A stretch of DNA of 26,328 nucleotides from an uncultured Achromobacter sp. (GCA_913775005.1 CAJYKY010000566.1:1-26328), one strand, 5' to 3'; shown: positions 7,549 through 18,670, counted from the stretch's first letter. Notes: generated by a model from the letters alone, not told the origin. Numbers and translations: made by a program.

Positions 7549-8712
7549 GGTCCGCGTGGCCAGCGCGGGCAGTTGTCGCGGCAATTCCACCCGGAAGCGG
7601 GTGATGCCGTCGATAGAGTTTGCGCAGATGCTGCCGCCATGCGTCAACACGATCTGCTGCGCAATGAACAAGCCCAGCCCCAGCCCCTTGTGGCTGTCGG
7701 GCCGGCGCTCGCCGCCCCGGAACGGGTTGAACAGATGCGGCAGCAGCGACGGCGGGATGGTGCCGCCATTGCTCACCGTCACCACCACATGGCTCGAACC
7801 CGTTCCATCAGCCTCGACGCGCACCGGCACATCGGGCTCGCCGTGATGCAAGGCATTGCCCACCAGGTTGGCCAGCACCTGGCAAAGCCGGTTACCGTCC
7901 CACGTGCCGACCAGATCGCCTTCGAACACCGCCTTGACCGCGCGCTCCGGAAAGCCCGCCTGCACTTCGTCCAGTGTGCGCTCAACCAGCGACTGCATGC
8001 AGACGTCGGTGGGCGCCAGCGTCAAGCCGCCCGCCTGCCGGATGCGCGTCACATCCAGCAGGTCTTCGATCAGCCCCGACATGCGCTCGCCGCTTTGCGA
8101 GATGCGTTGCGCAAGACTCGCCACGCGGGTCGGGTCGATCTGGCGTTGCAGCAGCGCCGCCCCCATCACGATGGATTGCAGCGGCGTGCGCAGGTCATGG
8201 CTCAGCACGGCCATGAACATTTCATTCACGCGCAGCGCTTCGGTGCGCTCTTCCAACTGCCGCGCCAGCGCGCGCTTGCGCTCGTGCAGTTCGAAGAACA
8301 CGTTCGCCTTCATGCTGAGCATGTGCGGGTCGATGGGCTTGTACAGAAAGTCCACGGCGCCGCTTTCATAGCCGCGGAACTGCCAGCTTTGTTCGCGCGT
8401 GCCGGCAGTAATGAAGATCAGCGGAATGTGGCGCGTGCGTTCGCTGCCCCGGATCAATTCGGCCAGCTCGAAGCCGTTCATGTCGGGCATTTGCACATCG
8501 AGCAGCGCCAGCGCCACGTCGCCGTGGCTGAGCAACAGCTCCAGGGCTTGTGGCCCGGATTGCGCCTTCAAGACCTCGACGCGATCGCTGCCCAGCAGCG
8601 CTTCCAGCGCAACCAGGTTTTCAGGAACGTCGTCGACCAGCAGGCATTTGATGCGGTCTTCAGTGGGCTTGGCGGAGGTCAGGATCATAGTGTTGGAACG
8701 AATAGGGATCAC
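7543..8712 (-). CDS. Receiver domain-histidine kinase hybrid
   Basis: 389 residues from GTG 8712, whose GTGA overlaps the CheB-like stop; ATG 8688 is an equally reasonable start, and neither has a clear Shine-Dalgarno sequence. The N-terminal receiver (about 20-140) has the acidic pair D27/D28, phospho-acceptor D72 in LLDVQMPDMNG and K125. A short coiled coil (about 140-165) leads to a HisKA domain with H172 in SHDLRTPL, then an HATPase domain with NALHHG and the G box KGLGLGLFIAQQI. There are no membrane segments, so it is cytosolic. As the last gene of the operon it may receive phosphate from the large hybrid kinase and relay it onward. No DNA-binding output is encoded here. Confidence 0.92.
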   Translation of the reverse strand: MIPIRSNTMILTSAKPTEDRIKCLLVDDVPENLVALEALLGSDRVEVLKAQSGPQALELLLSHGDVALALLDVQMPDMNGFELAELIRGSERTRHIPLIFITAGTREQSWQFRGYESGAVDFLYKPIDPHMLSMKANVFFELHERKRALARQLEERTEALRVNEMFMAVLSHDLRTPLQSIVMGAALLQRQIDPTRVASLAQRISQSGERMSGLIEDLLDVTRIRQAGGLTLAPTDVCMQSLVERTLDEVQAGFPERAVKAVFEGDLVGTWDGNRLCQVLANLVGNALHHGEPDVPVRVEADGTGSSHVVVTVSNGGTIPPSLLPHLFNPFRGGERRPDSHKGLGLGLFIAQQIVLTHGGSICANSIDGITRFRVELPRQLPALATRTA

Positions 8713-9353
8713 ATCAGGCGTTGCGCGTGAAGGTGAGCGAACGTGGCCGCGATCGCGGTCGGCGTCAGGACATGGTGGCCCGAGGCGAGCGCCAGCGCAG
8801 CTTCGGGCATGGTGGGCATGGCGGCGCTGTCGGGCGTCTGCACGATGGTGTAGCCGCCCGCGCCGCGTATCGCGGCCAGGCCTTGCGCACCATCTTCATT
8901 CGCGCCGGACAGCAGCACGCCGACCAGGCGTTCGCCATAGCAATCCGCCGCGGACTCGAACAGCACGTCGATCGACGGCCGGGAAAACATGACGGGCGCA
9001 TCGATGGACAGCGCCAGGCGCGGCCCGCGATCCACCAGCAGGTGGTAATCGGGCGGCGCGAAGTACAGATAGCCCGGGCGGATGGTCTGCTGGTCTTCGG
9101 CTTCGCGCACCGTCAGCGCACACCGTTCGCGGAAGATATCGACGAGCAGGCTGCGGCGTTCGCGCGGCAGATGCAGCAGCACGATCACCGCCGCCCGCAG
9201 GCTGGCCGGCAGGCATGGCACCAGCACGTTCAACGCATCGATGGCGCCGGATGATCCGCCGATGACGATGGCTTCGTACGGGGCTGGCGGCGCCTTGGGC
9301 GTGGCGATCGCCGCCGGCGTGGTCGGCGGCAAGGTCGGTAGGCTGCCGCTCAT
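8709..9353 (-). CDS. CheB-type methylesterase domain protein (no receiver)
   Basis: 214 residues. It consists almost entirely of a CheB catalytic domain: GGSSGAIDAL (about 32-41) holds the catalytic Ser, LLHLPRERR the catalytic His region, and SGANEDGAQGL the catalytic Asp region. Canonical CheB has an N-terminal receiver, which is absent here; only about 27 Pro/Ala-rich residues precede the domain. ATG 9353 overlaps the CheR-like stop as ATGA, and the 3' end overlaps the next gene as GTGA, so all three are coupled. Without its own receiver it may be controlled by the adjacent receiver proteins. The substrate could be a glutamyl ester on a partner such as the CHASE3 kinase, which is inference; no MCP is encoded nearby. 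Confidence 0.92.
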   Translation of the reverse strand: MSGSLPTLPPTTPAAIATPKAPPAPYEAIVIGGSSGAIDALNVLVPCLPASLRAAVIVLLHLPRERRSLLVDIFRERCALTVREAEDQQTIRPGYLYFAPPDYHLLVDRGPRLALSIDAPVMFSRPSIDVLFESAADCYGERLVGVLLSGANEDGAQGLAAIRGAGGYTIVQTPDSAAMPTMPEAALALASGHHVLTPTAIAATFAHLHAQRLM

Positions 9354-10189
9354 AGGCCCGCCTTCTTGCGATAGATGCGGTCTTCCAGCACGAAGTCGTC
9401 AAAGTGATCGGCCTGGCCCGAAAAGCGCAACGATTCCTTAGACCCCAGCCCCAGAAAACCGCGATGCACCAGCGCATCATGGAACAGGCTCAGCGCCCGG
9501 TTTTGCAGATCGCGCTCGAAATAGATCAGCACATTGCGGCAGGAAATCAGGTGCACTTCGGCGAACACGCTGTCGGTGGCCAGGCTGTGATCGGAAAACA
9601 CCATGTGCTCGCGCAGCGCCTTGTCGAACACCACCCGCCCATAGCGGGCCGTGTAGTAGTCCGACAGCGAACTACGGCCGCCGGCCCGCGCATGGTTCTC
9701 GGTGAAGCTCGCCACGCGGTCCAGGTCGAACACGCCCTGCTCGGCCGCGCGCAGCGCATGCGGGTTGATGTCGGTGGCGTAGATCAGCGTGCGGTCCAGC
9801 AGCCCTTCCTCGTGCAGCAGGATCGCCAGCGAATAGACCTCTTCGCCCGTGCTGCACCCGGCCACCCACACCTTGATGGACGGATAGGTGCGCAAGATCG
9901 GCACGACCTCGGTGCGCAGCGCCAGAAAATAGCTGGGGTCGCGGAACATGTCGCTGACCTGCACGGTCAGGTATTGCAGCAGCCCGGTGAAGACGGCGGG
10001 CTCGTGCAGCACGCGGTCTTGCAGCTGCGACAGCGTCTTGCAGCCGAACTGCAACAACGCGCTGTGCAGCCGACGCTTGAGCGAGGCTTGCGCATACGCG
10101 CGAAAGTCGTAGTGATAGTGGTGATAGATGGCGTCGAGCAGCAGCCGCTGCTCGATGTCTTCGATCCGCGCGCGTAGCCTGTGCGGCAT
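9350..10189 (-). CDS. CheR-type protein-glutamate O-methyltransferase
   Basis: 279 residues from ATG 10189, one base after the hybrid kinase stop. The N-terminal helical CheR domain comprises about residues 10-70. The SAM-binding domain follows, with the CheR signatures VWVAGCSTGEEVYSLAILL (motif I), ATDINPHALRAA and ISCRNVLIYF. The conserved FRDPSYF stretch precedes motif I. CheR transfers methyl groups from SAM to glutamates of chemoreceptors. No receptor is encoded here, so the target is probably a non-chemotaxis partner such as the upstream CHASE3 kinase. The 1-nt gap upstream and the ATGA overlap downstream indicate one coupled operon. It is likely a paralogue of the flagellar cheR. Confidence 0.93.
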   Translation of the reverse strand: MPHRLRARIEDIEQRLLLDAIYHHYHYDFRAYAQASLKRRLHSALLQFGCKTLSQLQDRVLHEPAVFTGLLQYLTVQVSDMFRDPSYFLALRTEVVPILRTYPSIKVWVAGCSTGEEVYSLAILLHEEGLLDRTLIYATDINPHALRAAEQGVFDLDRVASFTENHARAGGRSSLSDYYTARYGRVVFDKALREHMVFSDHSLATDSVFAEVHLISCRNVLIYFERDLQNRALSLFHDALVHRGFLGLGSKESLRFSGQADHFDDFVLEDRIYRKKAGL

Positions 10190-10190
10190 G

Positions 10191-13655
<3,465 letters not shown>

Positions 13656-13824
13656 AGGGGCGGAACCGGGTCAGAGGGTGCGGGCTTGCGGATGCGGGCT
13701 GCGCCAAGACGCGAGGCGAAGCGAAACGGAGTGCAGTCACAATTTGTGAAGCACGCGAAGGACTATACAGGGTCATAGCGGGGACAGGAACGAACCGGCC
13801 CGATTTTTCCGCTTGGGGGAGTGT

Positions 13825-13872
13825 AACGAGGGCGCTGCCCACGGCTGCCGAAACCGTTGGGGCGCCCTCGTT
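13825..13872 (-). terminator. Long hairpin between the DJ-1/PfpI gene and the hybrid kinase gene
   Basis: An 11-bp perfect inverted repeat, AACGAGGGCGC (13825-13835) and GCGCCCTCGTT (13862-13872), surrounds an inner stem CCCACGG/CCGTTGGG with one bulged base. It begins 30 bases after the DJ-1/PfpI stop and lies before the kinase operon, so it most likely ends the DJ-1/PfpI transcript. The U-tract is poor. The remaining 169 bases to the kinase start hold only a weak minus-strand -10-like TATAGT (13762-13767) with no convincing -35. Confidence 0.5.
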
Positions 13873-13901
13873 GTGCAATTTGCAACGCTCTGCCGCTGAG
13901 T

Positions 13902-14453
13902 TCAACGCCGGGCCGTGCGCAGCACGTCCAGGAAGGCGCGGTTGAAGGCCGGGATGTCGTCCGGCTTGCGGCTGGACACCAAGTTGCCATCGACGACCGC
14001 CTCTTCATCGACCCACTCGGCCCCGGCGTTGCGCAGATCATCCTGCAAGGAAGGCCAGCTGGTCAGCTTGCGGCCCTTGACCACACCCGCAGAGATCAAC
14101 AGCCATGCGCCATGGCAGATCACCGCCGCGGGCTTGCCCGCATCGACCATGGCGCGGACGAATTCCTGCGCCTTGGGCTGCATGCGGATTTCGTCGGCGT
14201 TCACCACGCCGCCGGGCAGCAGCACCGCGTCGAAGACGGCGGGTTCGGTGGCCGCCTGCAAGAACGTCAGGTCGACCGGAAAGCGGTCGCCGGGTTTGTC
14301 GTGGTGCATGCCCAGAATGGGGTCGGTACGTGCCGAGATCAGCACCGTACGGATGCCCTCGCTTTGCAGGCTGTGACGTGGGCCGGTCAACTCCACCTGC
14401 TCGAATCCGTCGACGGCGAGTATCGCCACGGTCAGGTCGTTAAGCGTTGTCAT
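13902..14453 (-). CDS. DJ-1/PfpI-family protein (type 1 glutamine amidotransferase-like)
   Basis: 183 residues, typical of the YhbO/PfpI branch. The nucleophile elbow AVICHGAWLL places the reactive Cys at 113 next to His 114. FEQVEL (about 17-22) supplies the conserved Glu region, and LLPGGVVNADEIR matches the family's PGG loop. Relatives are reported as stress-protective proteins acting on glyoxal-type damage or as proteases; the activity here is not determined. ATG 14453 has the ribosome-binding site AAGGA at 14460-14464, six bases upstream. A long hairpin follows the stop. It is transcribed alone, between the kinase operon and a divergent small membrane protein. Confidence 0.94.
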   Translation of the reverse strand: MTTLNDLTVAILAVDGFEQVELTGPRHSLQSEGIRTVLISARTDPILGMHHDKPGDRFPVDLTFLQAATEPAVFDAVLLPGGVVNADEIRMQPKAQEFVRAMVDAGKPAAVICHGAWLLISAGVVKGRKLTSWPSLQDDLRNAGAEWVDEEAVVDGNLVSSRKPDDIPAFNRAFLDVLRTARR

Positions 14454-14634
14454 AGTGATTCCTTATAGATTGATGCTTCTTTGTTGGCGGCGCTGTCAGC
14501 AAGTTTCATGCCTGCGAGGGTGGGATGCGGGGGTCAGGCACGCGGCTTGCTGTAGAACCGCGCTTGTCCGCTCGGCGTCTGCTGTCGCCGCCCCTTCAAT
14601 CGTTGTGGTATTGCTCACCCTAGCCGAGACTGCC

Positions 14635-14940
14635 ATGAACTCCCCCGCACCCGCCCTTACGCCGACGGCTGTCGGCACTCCGTTGATCGTTCGTCTGGAT
14701 CCGCCGCCTGCGGCCACTCCGATCGCGGCCACTCCCATCGTGATCAAACCGTTGGCCCCGGCGTCACAAGCCGCCAATGACGGCAACATTGCCGCAGCGC
14801 AGGCCGCGACGGCCAGCGTCAGCGCGCAGCGTTCCCGTTCTGCCCGCGTACCGGTGCTGATTGCGCTGGCCGCTGGTTTCTGGATGCTAGGCACCGCCAT
14901 CCTGGTCACACTTGCCTTGGCGACGCGCCTGGTGGCCTGA
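14635..14940 (+). CDS. Small single-pass membrane protein, hypothetical
   Basis: 101 residues from ATG 14635; the frame is open further upstream but that part looks non-coding. The first 70 residues are rich in Pro, Ala and Thr (repeated TPIAATPIV-like segments) and probably unstructured. A basic patch, QRSRSARVP, precedes one hydrophobic helix (about 75-98) that ends the protein. This gives a tail-anchored-like layout with the N-terminus probably cytosolic. No known domain is recognised. The ribosome-binding site is weak, and it stands alone, divergent from the DJ-1/PfpI gene. It could be real or a chance ORF; the clean basic-plus-hydrophobic C-terminus favours real. Confidence 0.6.
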   Translation: MNSPAPALTPTAVGTPLIVRLDPPPAATPIAATPIVIKPLAPASQAANDGNIAAAQAATASVSAQRSRSARVPVLIALAAGFWMLGTAILVTLALATRLVA

Positions 14941-15015
14941 GCCACCGCGCCGGCACGGCAGAATGTCCATGGCCCGGTAGATTTTTCCGACCGGAGTCCG
15001 CCATGCATCCCAAGG

Positions 15016-15043
15016 CCCCCCGACCGCCACGCGCGCCGGGGGG
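15016..15043 (-). terminator. GC-rich hairpin downstream of the BON gene
   Basis: CCCCCCG (15016-15022) pairs with CGGGGGG (15037-15043) seven bases past the BON gene stop. No U-tract follows, so it is only a possible terminator or 3'-end stabiliser. Confidence 0.3.
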
Positions 15044-15049
15044 ATGCGA

Positions 15050-15910
15050 TTACGCAGCAGGACCCTGGCTGGCTTTGCTGGCTTCGGCTTTGCCCGCTAC
15101 GCGGATCCGGTTGTCGACGTCCTGCACGCCGGCGCAGGCATCGGTGCAGTCTTCGATGCGGTGCTTGGTGCGGCGGTCGGGCACAGTGCCTTCCAGCGTG
15201 ACGCAGCCATCGGCCACCGCCACGGACACGTCGCTGACGTCCAGCCCGCTATGCGCCAGATGCTCGCAGACGTTTTCGCGCACGCGTTCGTCAGAGCGCG
15301 TGTAGCCCTTGGGGTCGGTACGGCGGGACCCGCGGTCGCGCCACGCGGTGGGCCCCCGGTTGTAGCCGCCGCGCTCGGCGGTTTCGAACGACGCTTCTGG
15401 TTCGTCGGACCATTGCGGGCGGTCACCGTAGTAGCCGCCTTCGTCATCGCCAAACGAAGTAGGACCGCTGTAGGACGGCTGGCGCGATCCATACACCTGT
15501 TCGCGCTGGTAGGACGGGTCTTGATGGCTGAAGCCGCCATAGCTGCTTTGGCCGGGGTCTGCGCTGCGGCTGCGCACTGCGTCCCGGGTTTCGCGGGTGC
15601 CTGGCGCGCGGCGCGTGCCTTCGCCCTGATAGCCGAACGACGGCGCCGGGTCATGCCAGGGTTCCTGCCCGCCGGCGTTGGGGCGGTCTGACCCGTATTG
15701 GCGAACCAGGCCTTGGCGATCCGATCCCTGGCGGTACGGGTCGCGCGGCGCGTCGCCGGCGTAGCGGCCGCGCTGCTGCGCCTGCCGGTGCGGGTAGCGG
15801 CCCGGGTAGCCCCCGGCCTCGTCGGCCGGATCGCTCGCATTTCTGCCGCCGGGATCGCGATTGAAATCGTCTTCATCGTCGCGCCACGGGTAACGTTGGT
15901 CACGGTTCAT
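15050..15910 (-). CDS. BON-domain protein with long disordered N-terminus
   Basis: 286 residues from ATG 15910, set by a strong ribosome-binding site (AGGAGGT, 5-nt spacing). Residues 1-200 are low-complexity, rich in Arg, Gly, Asp, Tyr, Gln and Ser (YPGRYPHRQAQQRGRY, QSSYGGFSHQDPSYQ), with no hydrophobic segment. Residues about 203-272 form a BON domain (SDERVRENVCEHL, VSVAVADGCVTLEGTVPDRRTKHRIED, VQDVDNRIRV). BON domains bind phospholipid or peptidoglycan and occur in OsmY-like stress proteins, which are usually exported; here no signal peptide is present. Four Cys (215, 236, 255, 259) lie in the domain. It is transcribed after the GT2 gene, 94 bases away, possibly from its own promoter. 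Confidence 0.85.
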   Translation of the reverse strand: MNRDQRYPWRDDEDDFNRDPGGRNASDPADEAGGYPGRYPHRQAQQRGRYAGDAPRDPYRQGSDRQGLVRQYGSDRPNAGGQEPWHDPAPSFGYQGEGTRRAPGTRETRDAVRSRSADPGQSSYGGFSHQDPSYQREQVYGSRQPSYSGPTSFGDDEGGYYGDRPQWSDEPEASFETAERGGYNRGPTAWRDRGSRRTDPKGYTRSDERVRENVCEHLAHSGLDVSDVSVAVADGCVTLEGTVPDRRTKHRIEDCTDACAGVQDVDNRIRVAGKAEASKASQGPAA

Positions 15911-15915
15911 GCTGC

Positions 15916-15922
15916 ACCTCCT
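15916..15922 (-). promoter_or_regulatory. Strong ribosome-binding site of the BON gene
   Basis: AGGAGGT on the minus strand, five bases before ATG 15910, is near-perfect anti-16S complementarity. It decides the start within a frame that stays open to 16303. Confidence 0.8.
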
Positions 15923-16004
15923 GGGTTTAGGTCTGTCGTGGTCCGAGGGATTGCACTGCGGACTTAGGAGATGCGCAGCAAGTGATGTGCCGGGCGGTGC
16001 GGGA

Positions 16005-16673
16005 TCAGTCCTGCTGGTCCCAGCCTTCGCGCAGTGCGGTGGCAAAGCCGCCCTCGACCCGCGAATACGGCCGCGCGCTGGTGGTGACGCGAGGCAGGCT
16101 GGACCACGCGATGCGGGCGCCGCCCTGCTCCAGCCGGTCGACGAGCGCCTGGTCCTCGCTGCACGACAGCGCGGCAAAGCCGCCGATGCGCCGGTAGGCA
16201 TTCGCATCGACGCCCAGGTTGGCGCCATGCACGTGGCGATGCCCGTCGCGGTCCTGGTAGTGCTGCGCGAAGCGTTGGCGCGCAGAGGCCGAGTACGCGC
16301 CATGCGCCCCCCATCCCGACACGCCCACCGTGCCGCACACGACCTCGGCGCCTAGAGACAGCTGGTCCACCAGCCAGTTGCGCGACACGCGGGTGTCGGC
16401 GTCGGTGAACGCCAGCCAGCGCGCGCCGGCGTCCAGCAGATGCTGCGCACCCACCGCGCGCGCCACGCCCACATTGCGGGCCTGGATGCTGACGCATTGC
16501 ACCGGCCAGGCCGCCGACAGCGTGGCCGTGCGGTCCGCGCAATGGTCCAGCACCACCACGATGCGCACGGCTTCGGCATTCAAGCGCGGATGCCGCGCCG
16601 CGTGCGTGGCCGCGCGCAGGCAGGCGCCGATGTAATCCTCTTCGTCATGCGCCGGGATGCAGATTCCGATCAT
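16005..16673 (-). CDS. Family 2 glycosyltransferase
   Basis: 222 residues, a compact GT-A enzyme. The N-terminus MIGICIPAHDEEDYIGACLRA is the GT2 nucleotide-sugar binding start, RIVVVLDHCADRT is the next strand, and WLAFTDADTRVS holds the metal-binding DxD-type motif (D91-A-D93). A later GGFAALSCSEDQALVDRL resembles the acceptor-side ED motif. No membrane segment is seen. It follows the methyltransferase gene by nine bases and is the last gene of that operon. Similar three- or four-gene sets (acyl-CoA-dehydrogenase-like, NodS-like methyltransferase, GT2, often with a PIG-L deacetylase) recur in Proteobacteria. They probably make a modified sugar conjugate; the product is unknown to me. Confidence 0.9.
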   Translation of the reverse strand: MIGICIPAHDEEDYIGACLRAATHAARHPRLNAEAVRIVVVLDHCADRTATLSAAWPVQCVSIQARNVGVARAVGAQHLLDAGARWLAFTDADTRVSRNWLVDQLSLGAEVVCGTVGVSGWGAHGAYSASARQRFAQHYQDRDGHRHVHGANLGVDANAYRRIGGFAALSCSEDQALVDRLEQGGARIAWSSLPRVTTSARPYSRVEGGFATALREGWDQQD

Positions 16674-16682
16674 GGTCGCGTC

Positions 16683-17267
16683 CTACGCTTGCCGGCGCCA
16701 GAGGTCCAGGCGGAACTCGGCTTCATAATGATGGGCCAGCAGCGTCAGGCCGGGCAGCGCCGCCATGGCGTCGTGCACGGCATCGGTCGACACCCGCCGG
16801 TCATGAAAATCCGGACGCCAATGGCAGGCCACAAGTTCACCGCCACGCGCCAGCGACGCGTCCACGGCAGACAGAAATTGGGCCAGCGTCTCTTCGTCCA
16901 GGTAATACGCCAGTTCAGAGACGACGATGAGATCGAAGCCGTCCGCCGGCGTGGGCGGCCAGTCGTGCGGCAGGTCCAGCGCCATCACGTCCACGTGACG
17001 GATGCCGTCGGCCGCCAGACGTGCCCGGCAGCGGCCGATGGCCGAGCTGGCCAGGTCCACGGCGCACAGCCGCGTGCAGCGCAGCGCCAGCCGGCGCGTC
17101 ATGTCGCCCGCGCCGCAACCCGGTTCGAAAGCATGCACATAGGTTTCGCGGGCCAAGGTGGCCAGCAGCAATTCGCGCTTGCGCCGCTCGTACCACGCGC
17201 TGGCCACATGCCAGGGATCGGCATGCTTGCGATATAGCGTTTCGAAGTGGTCCTTTACAGCGCCCAT
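16683..17267 (-). CDS. NodS-like class I SAM-dependent methyltransferase
   Basis: 194 residues from ATG 17267. The N-terminus DHFETLYRKHADPWHVASAWYERRK (about 6-30) matches the NodS family pattern DPW...S.WYERRK. Motif I is FEPGCGAGDMTRRLA (about 47-61), followed by an acidic strand end (AVDLA) and FDLIVVSELAYYL. NodS N-methylates the deacetylated glucosamine of Nod factors; this relative may methylate an amine on a sugar made with the adjacent GT2 enzyme (inference). The start lies inside the end of the acyl-CoA-dehydrogenase-like gene (13-nt overlap), and GT2 starts nine bases after the stop, so the three genes are coupled. Confidence 0.92.
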   Translation of the reverse strand: MGAVKDHFETLYRKHADPWHVASAWYERRKRELLLATLARETYVHAFEPGCGAGDMTRRLALRCTRLCAVDLASSAIGRCRARLAADGIRHVDVMALDLPHDWPPTPADGFDLIVVSELAYYLDEETLAQFLSAVDASLARGGELVACHWRPDFHDRRVSTDAVHDAMAALPGLTLLAHHYEAEFRLDLWRRQA

Positions 17268-18520
17268 GGCGGCTCCGGGTTGAGTGAATCGCGGGAGGGA
17301 TCGGGATGGAGAGCTTTGAGCAGCGCGGCGCCGTGCGCCGCCTGATCGCGTTCGGCGTGGCTTTGCCGGATGAAGACGGGCAGGTCCGCCATCAGCTGCG
17401 CGAAGGCCGCGTCGCGGCATAGCGGCCCCGCGCCCAGTGCACGCCCCGCGCGTTCCAGCACGCCGGACGCCGCCGCTTCGACCGCCAGCCTGGCTCGTGC
17501 GCAGACGAGTGCGCAGTCCTCTTGCGGATGCGCATCGATGTAGGCGGCAGCGTCACGCAACGCCGCACGCGCCTGCACCATGGCCACGTCGATCGCGCCC
17601 AGGTGCGCCAAACGGTGCGGGTCTGGGGACGCCGGAGTCGGCGGTCCCGGCGTCGAAGCGCCGGGGGTCGGAGCGGCCGAGGTCGAAGCGCCCGGGGTTG
17701 AAGCGCCCGGGGTCGAAGCGCCGGAGGTTGAAGGCGCCGGGGTTGCATACGTTTTTGACAGCGCCAGCCGCAAGGTGTCGGCCACGCGGACCAGGCCGCC
17801 GTACCAACACGCTGCCACGCCTGCCCCGCCGTGCAGAAAACCGGGGCGGTGCACGTAGGCGCCCGGCGCGCCGATAAGCACGCCTATCGCGTCATCGAAC
17901 ACCACGTCCACGCTGCCCGATGCCCGCATGCCCACGGCGTGCCAGCCCCGGTCGGTAATCGTCACGCCCGGCTGGTCGAGCGCGACGGCGGCCAGGCACG
18001 GCTCACCCGCCGCATTCCAGCCGCTGACGACGGCATGGCTGATCGACGCCGCGCCGGAGCACCAGGCTTTGGCGCCGTTGAGACGGGCGTAGCGGAGGGT
18101 GGAAGAGGACGTTGGCCTTGCCGAATCGCTCGCCGAATTTTCCGGCTCGGCCACGATGCTCAAGCGATGCGTGGGCGGCTCGGCGCACCACGTGCCCCAG
18201 CGTCGCACCTGAGGCGCTGCGAAGAAGGCGGCGTCCATAGCCTCCGGCGACCCGGACAATTCTGCAAGGATCGCCAGCGCGTCGGTGTGGCCTTCGAACA
18301 GTTTGACCAGGCTCAGGTCCGCTGCCGCCACGCAGGCCAGCGCCCGCCACCGCGCCAGTGTGTCGCCGCCTCCCGGCAACGCCAGCTGGTCATGGCCATG
18401 TTCCACCAGCCTTTGCAACATCGGCCCAGGGTCCATTTGCGGACGGACGTCGGCAAGCAGTTGCGAAAGCGCGTGCAACGGGGATTCCAACAGCGGAGCC
18501 GGGGTAGCGGGATCGGTCAT
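17255..18520 (-). CDS. Acyl-CoA dehydrogenase-like protein with an internal Pro/Thr/Ser/Gly repeat
   Basis: 421 residues from ATG 18520; ATG 18547 is an in-frame alternative. The body resembles a divergent acyl-CoA dehydrogenase: an N-terminal helical part, a beta domain with AKAWCSGAASISHAVVSG and GWHAVGMRASGSVDVVFDDA, and a C-terminal helical part (DPHRLAHLGAIDVAMVQA). At about residues 260-299 a low-complexity stretch built on PGAST interrupts the C-terminal helical domain. It is encoded by a 15-bp tandem repeat and looks like an added loop. I could not identify the catalytic Glu with certainty, so enzymatic activity is uncertain. First gene of the operon with the NodS-like and GT2 genes. 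Confidence 0.85.
   Translation of the reverse strand: MTDPATPAPLLESPLHALSQLLADVRPQMDPGPMLQRLVEHGHDQLALPGGGDTLARWRALACVAAADLSLVKLFEGHTDALAILAELSGSPEAMDAAFFAAPQVRRWGTWCAEPPTHRLSIVAEPENSASDSARPTSSSTLRYARLNGAKAWCSGAASISHAVVSGWNAAGEPCLAAVALDQPGVTITDRGWHAVGMRASGSVDVVFDDAIGVLIGAPGAYVHRPGFLHGGAGVAACWYGGLVRVADTLRLALSKTYATPAPSTSGASTPGASTPGASTSAAPTPGASTPGPPTPASPDPHRLAHLGAIDVAMVQARAALRDAAAYIDAHPQEDCALVCARARLAVEAAASGVLERAGRALGAGPLCRDAAFAQLMADLPVFIRQSHAERDQAAHGAALLKALHPDPSRDSLNPEPPWAL
17636..17740. repeat. 15-bp tandem repeat, seven units, coding (PGAST)
   Basis: Seven consecutive 15-bp units based on GGTCGAAGCGCCCGG run from 17636 to 17740, with one more degenerate unit at 17621-17635. Units at 17681, 17696 and 17711 differ from each other at only one or two positions. 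The unit is a multiple of three, so gain or loss keeps the acyl-CoA-dehydrogenase-like gene in frame. Confidence 0.9.
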
Positions 18521-18568
18521 GGAACGGGGCAATGTACGAAAGGACATACCCACATCCAGCAAGCCCCG

Positions 18569-18584
18569 TGCCTGTTGCCAGGCA
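18569..18584. repeat. Short hairpin TGCCTG-TTGC-CAGGCA
   Basis: A perfect 6-bp stem with a 4-base loop immediately adjoins the 12-bp array. Its right arm starts CCAGGCAGGTC (18578-18588), which recurs with one change at 18703-18713 on the other side of the array. Confidence 0.55.
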
Positions 18585-18670
18585 GGTCGGTTTGTCAGGC
18601 CCGCTCTCCGGTCCGCTGTCAGGTTCGCTGTCAGGCCGCCTTTCAGGTCCGCTATCCGGTTCGATAGTCA
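18585..18670. repeat. 12-bp tandem repeat, about seven units, intergenic
   Basis: Units based on GGTCCGCTGTCA begin at 18598, 18610, 18622, 18634 and 18646, with 13-bp variants at each end (18585 and 18658). The best pair (18610 and 18622) differs at one base. The array lies in the gap between pdeM and the acyl-CoA-dehydrogenase-like gene, 65 to 150 bases upstream of the latter's ATG. It occupies the place where that operon's promoter or leader should be. No gene on either strand is convincing here. Confidence 0.85.

Noticed and set aside
14509..14540. TGCCTG-N20-CAGGCA inverted repeat upstream of the small membrane protein
   Set aside because: A 6-bp match with a long loop in GC-rich DNA is expected by chance.
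15003..15305. 100-codon plus-strand frame opposite the BON gene
   Set aside because: Antisense to a gene with a strong ribosome-binding site and a recognisable domain.
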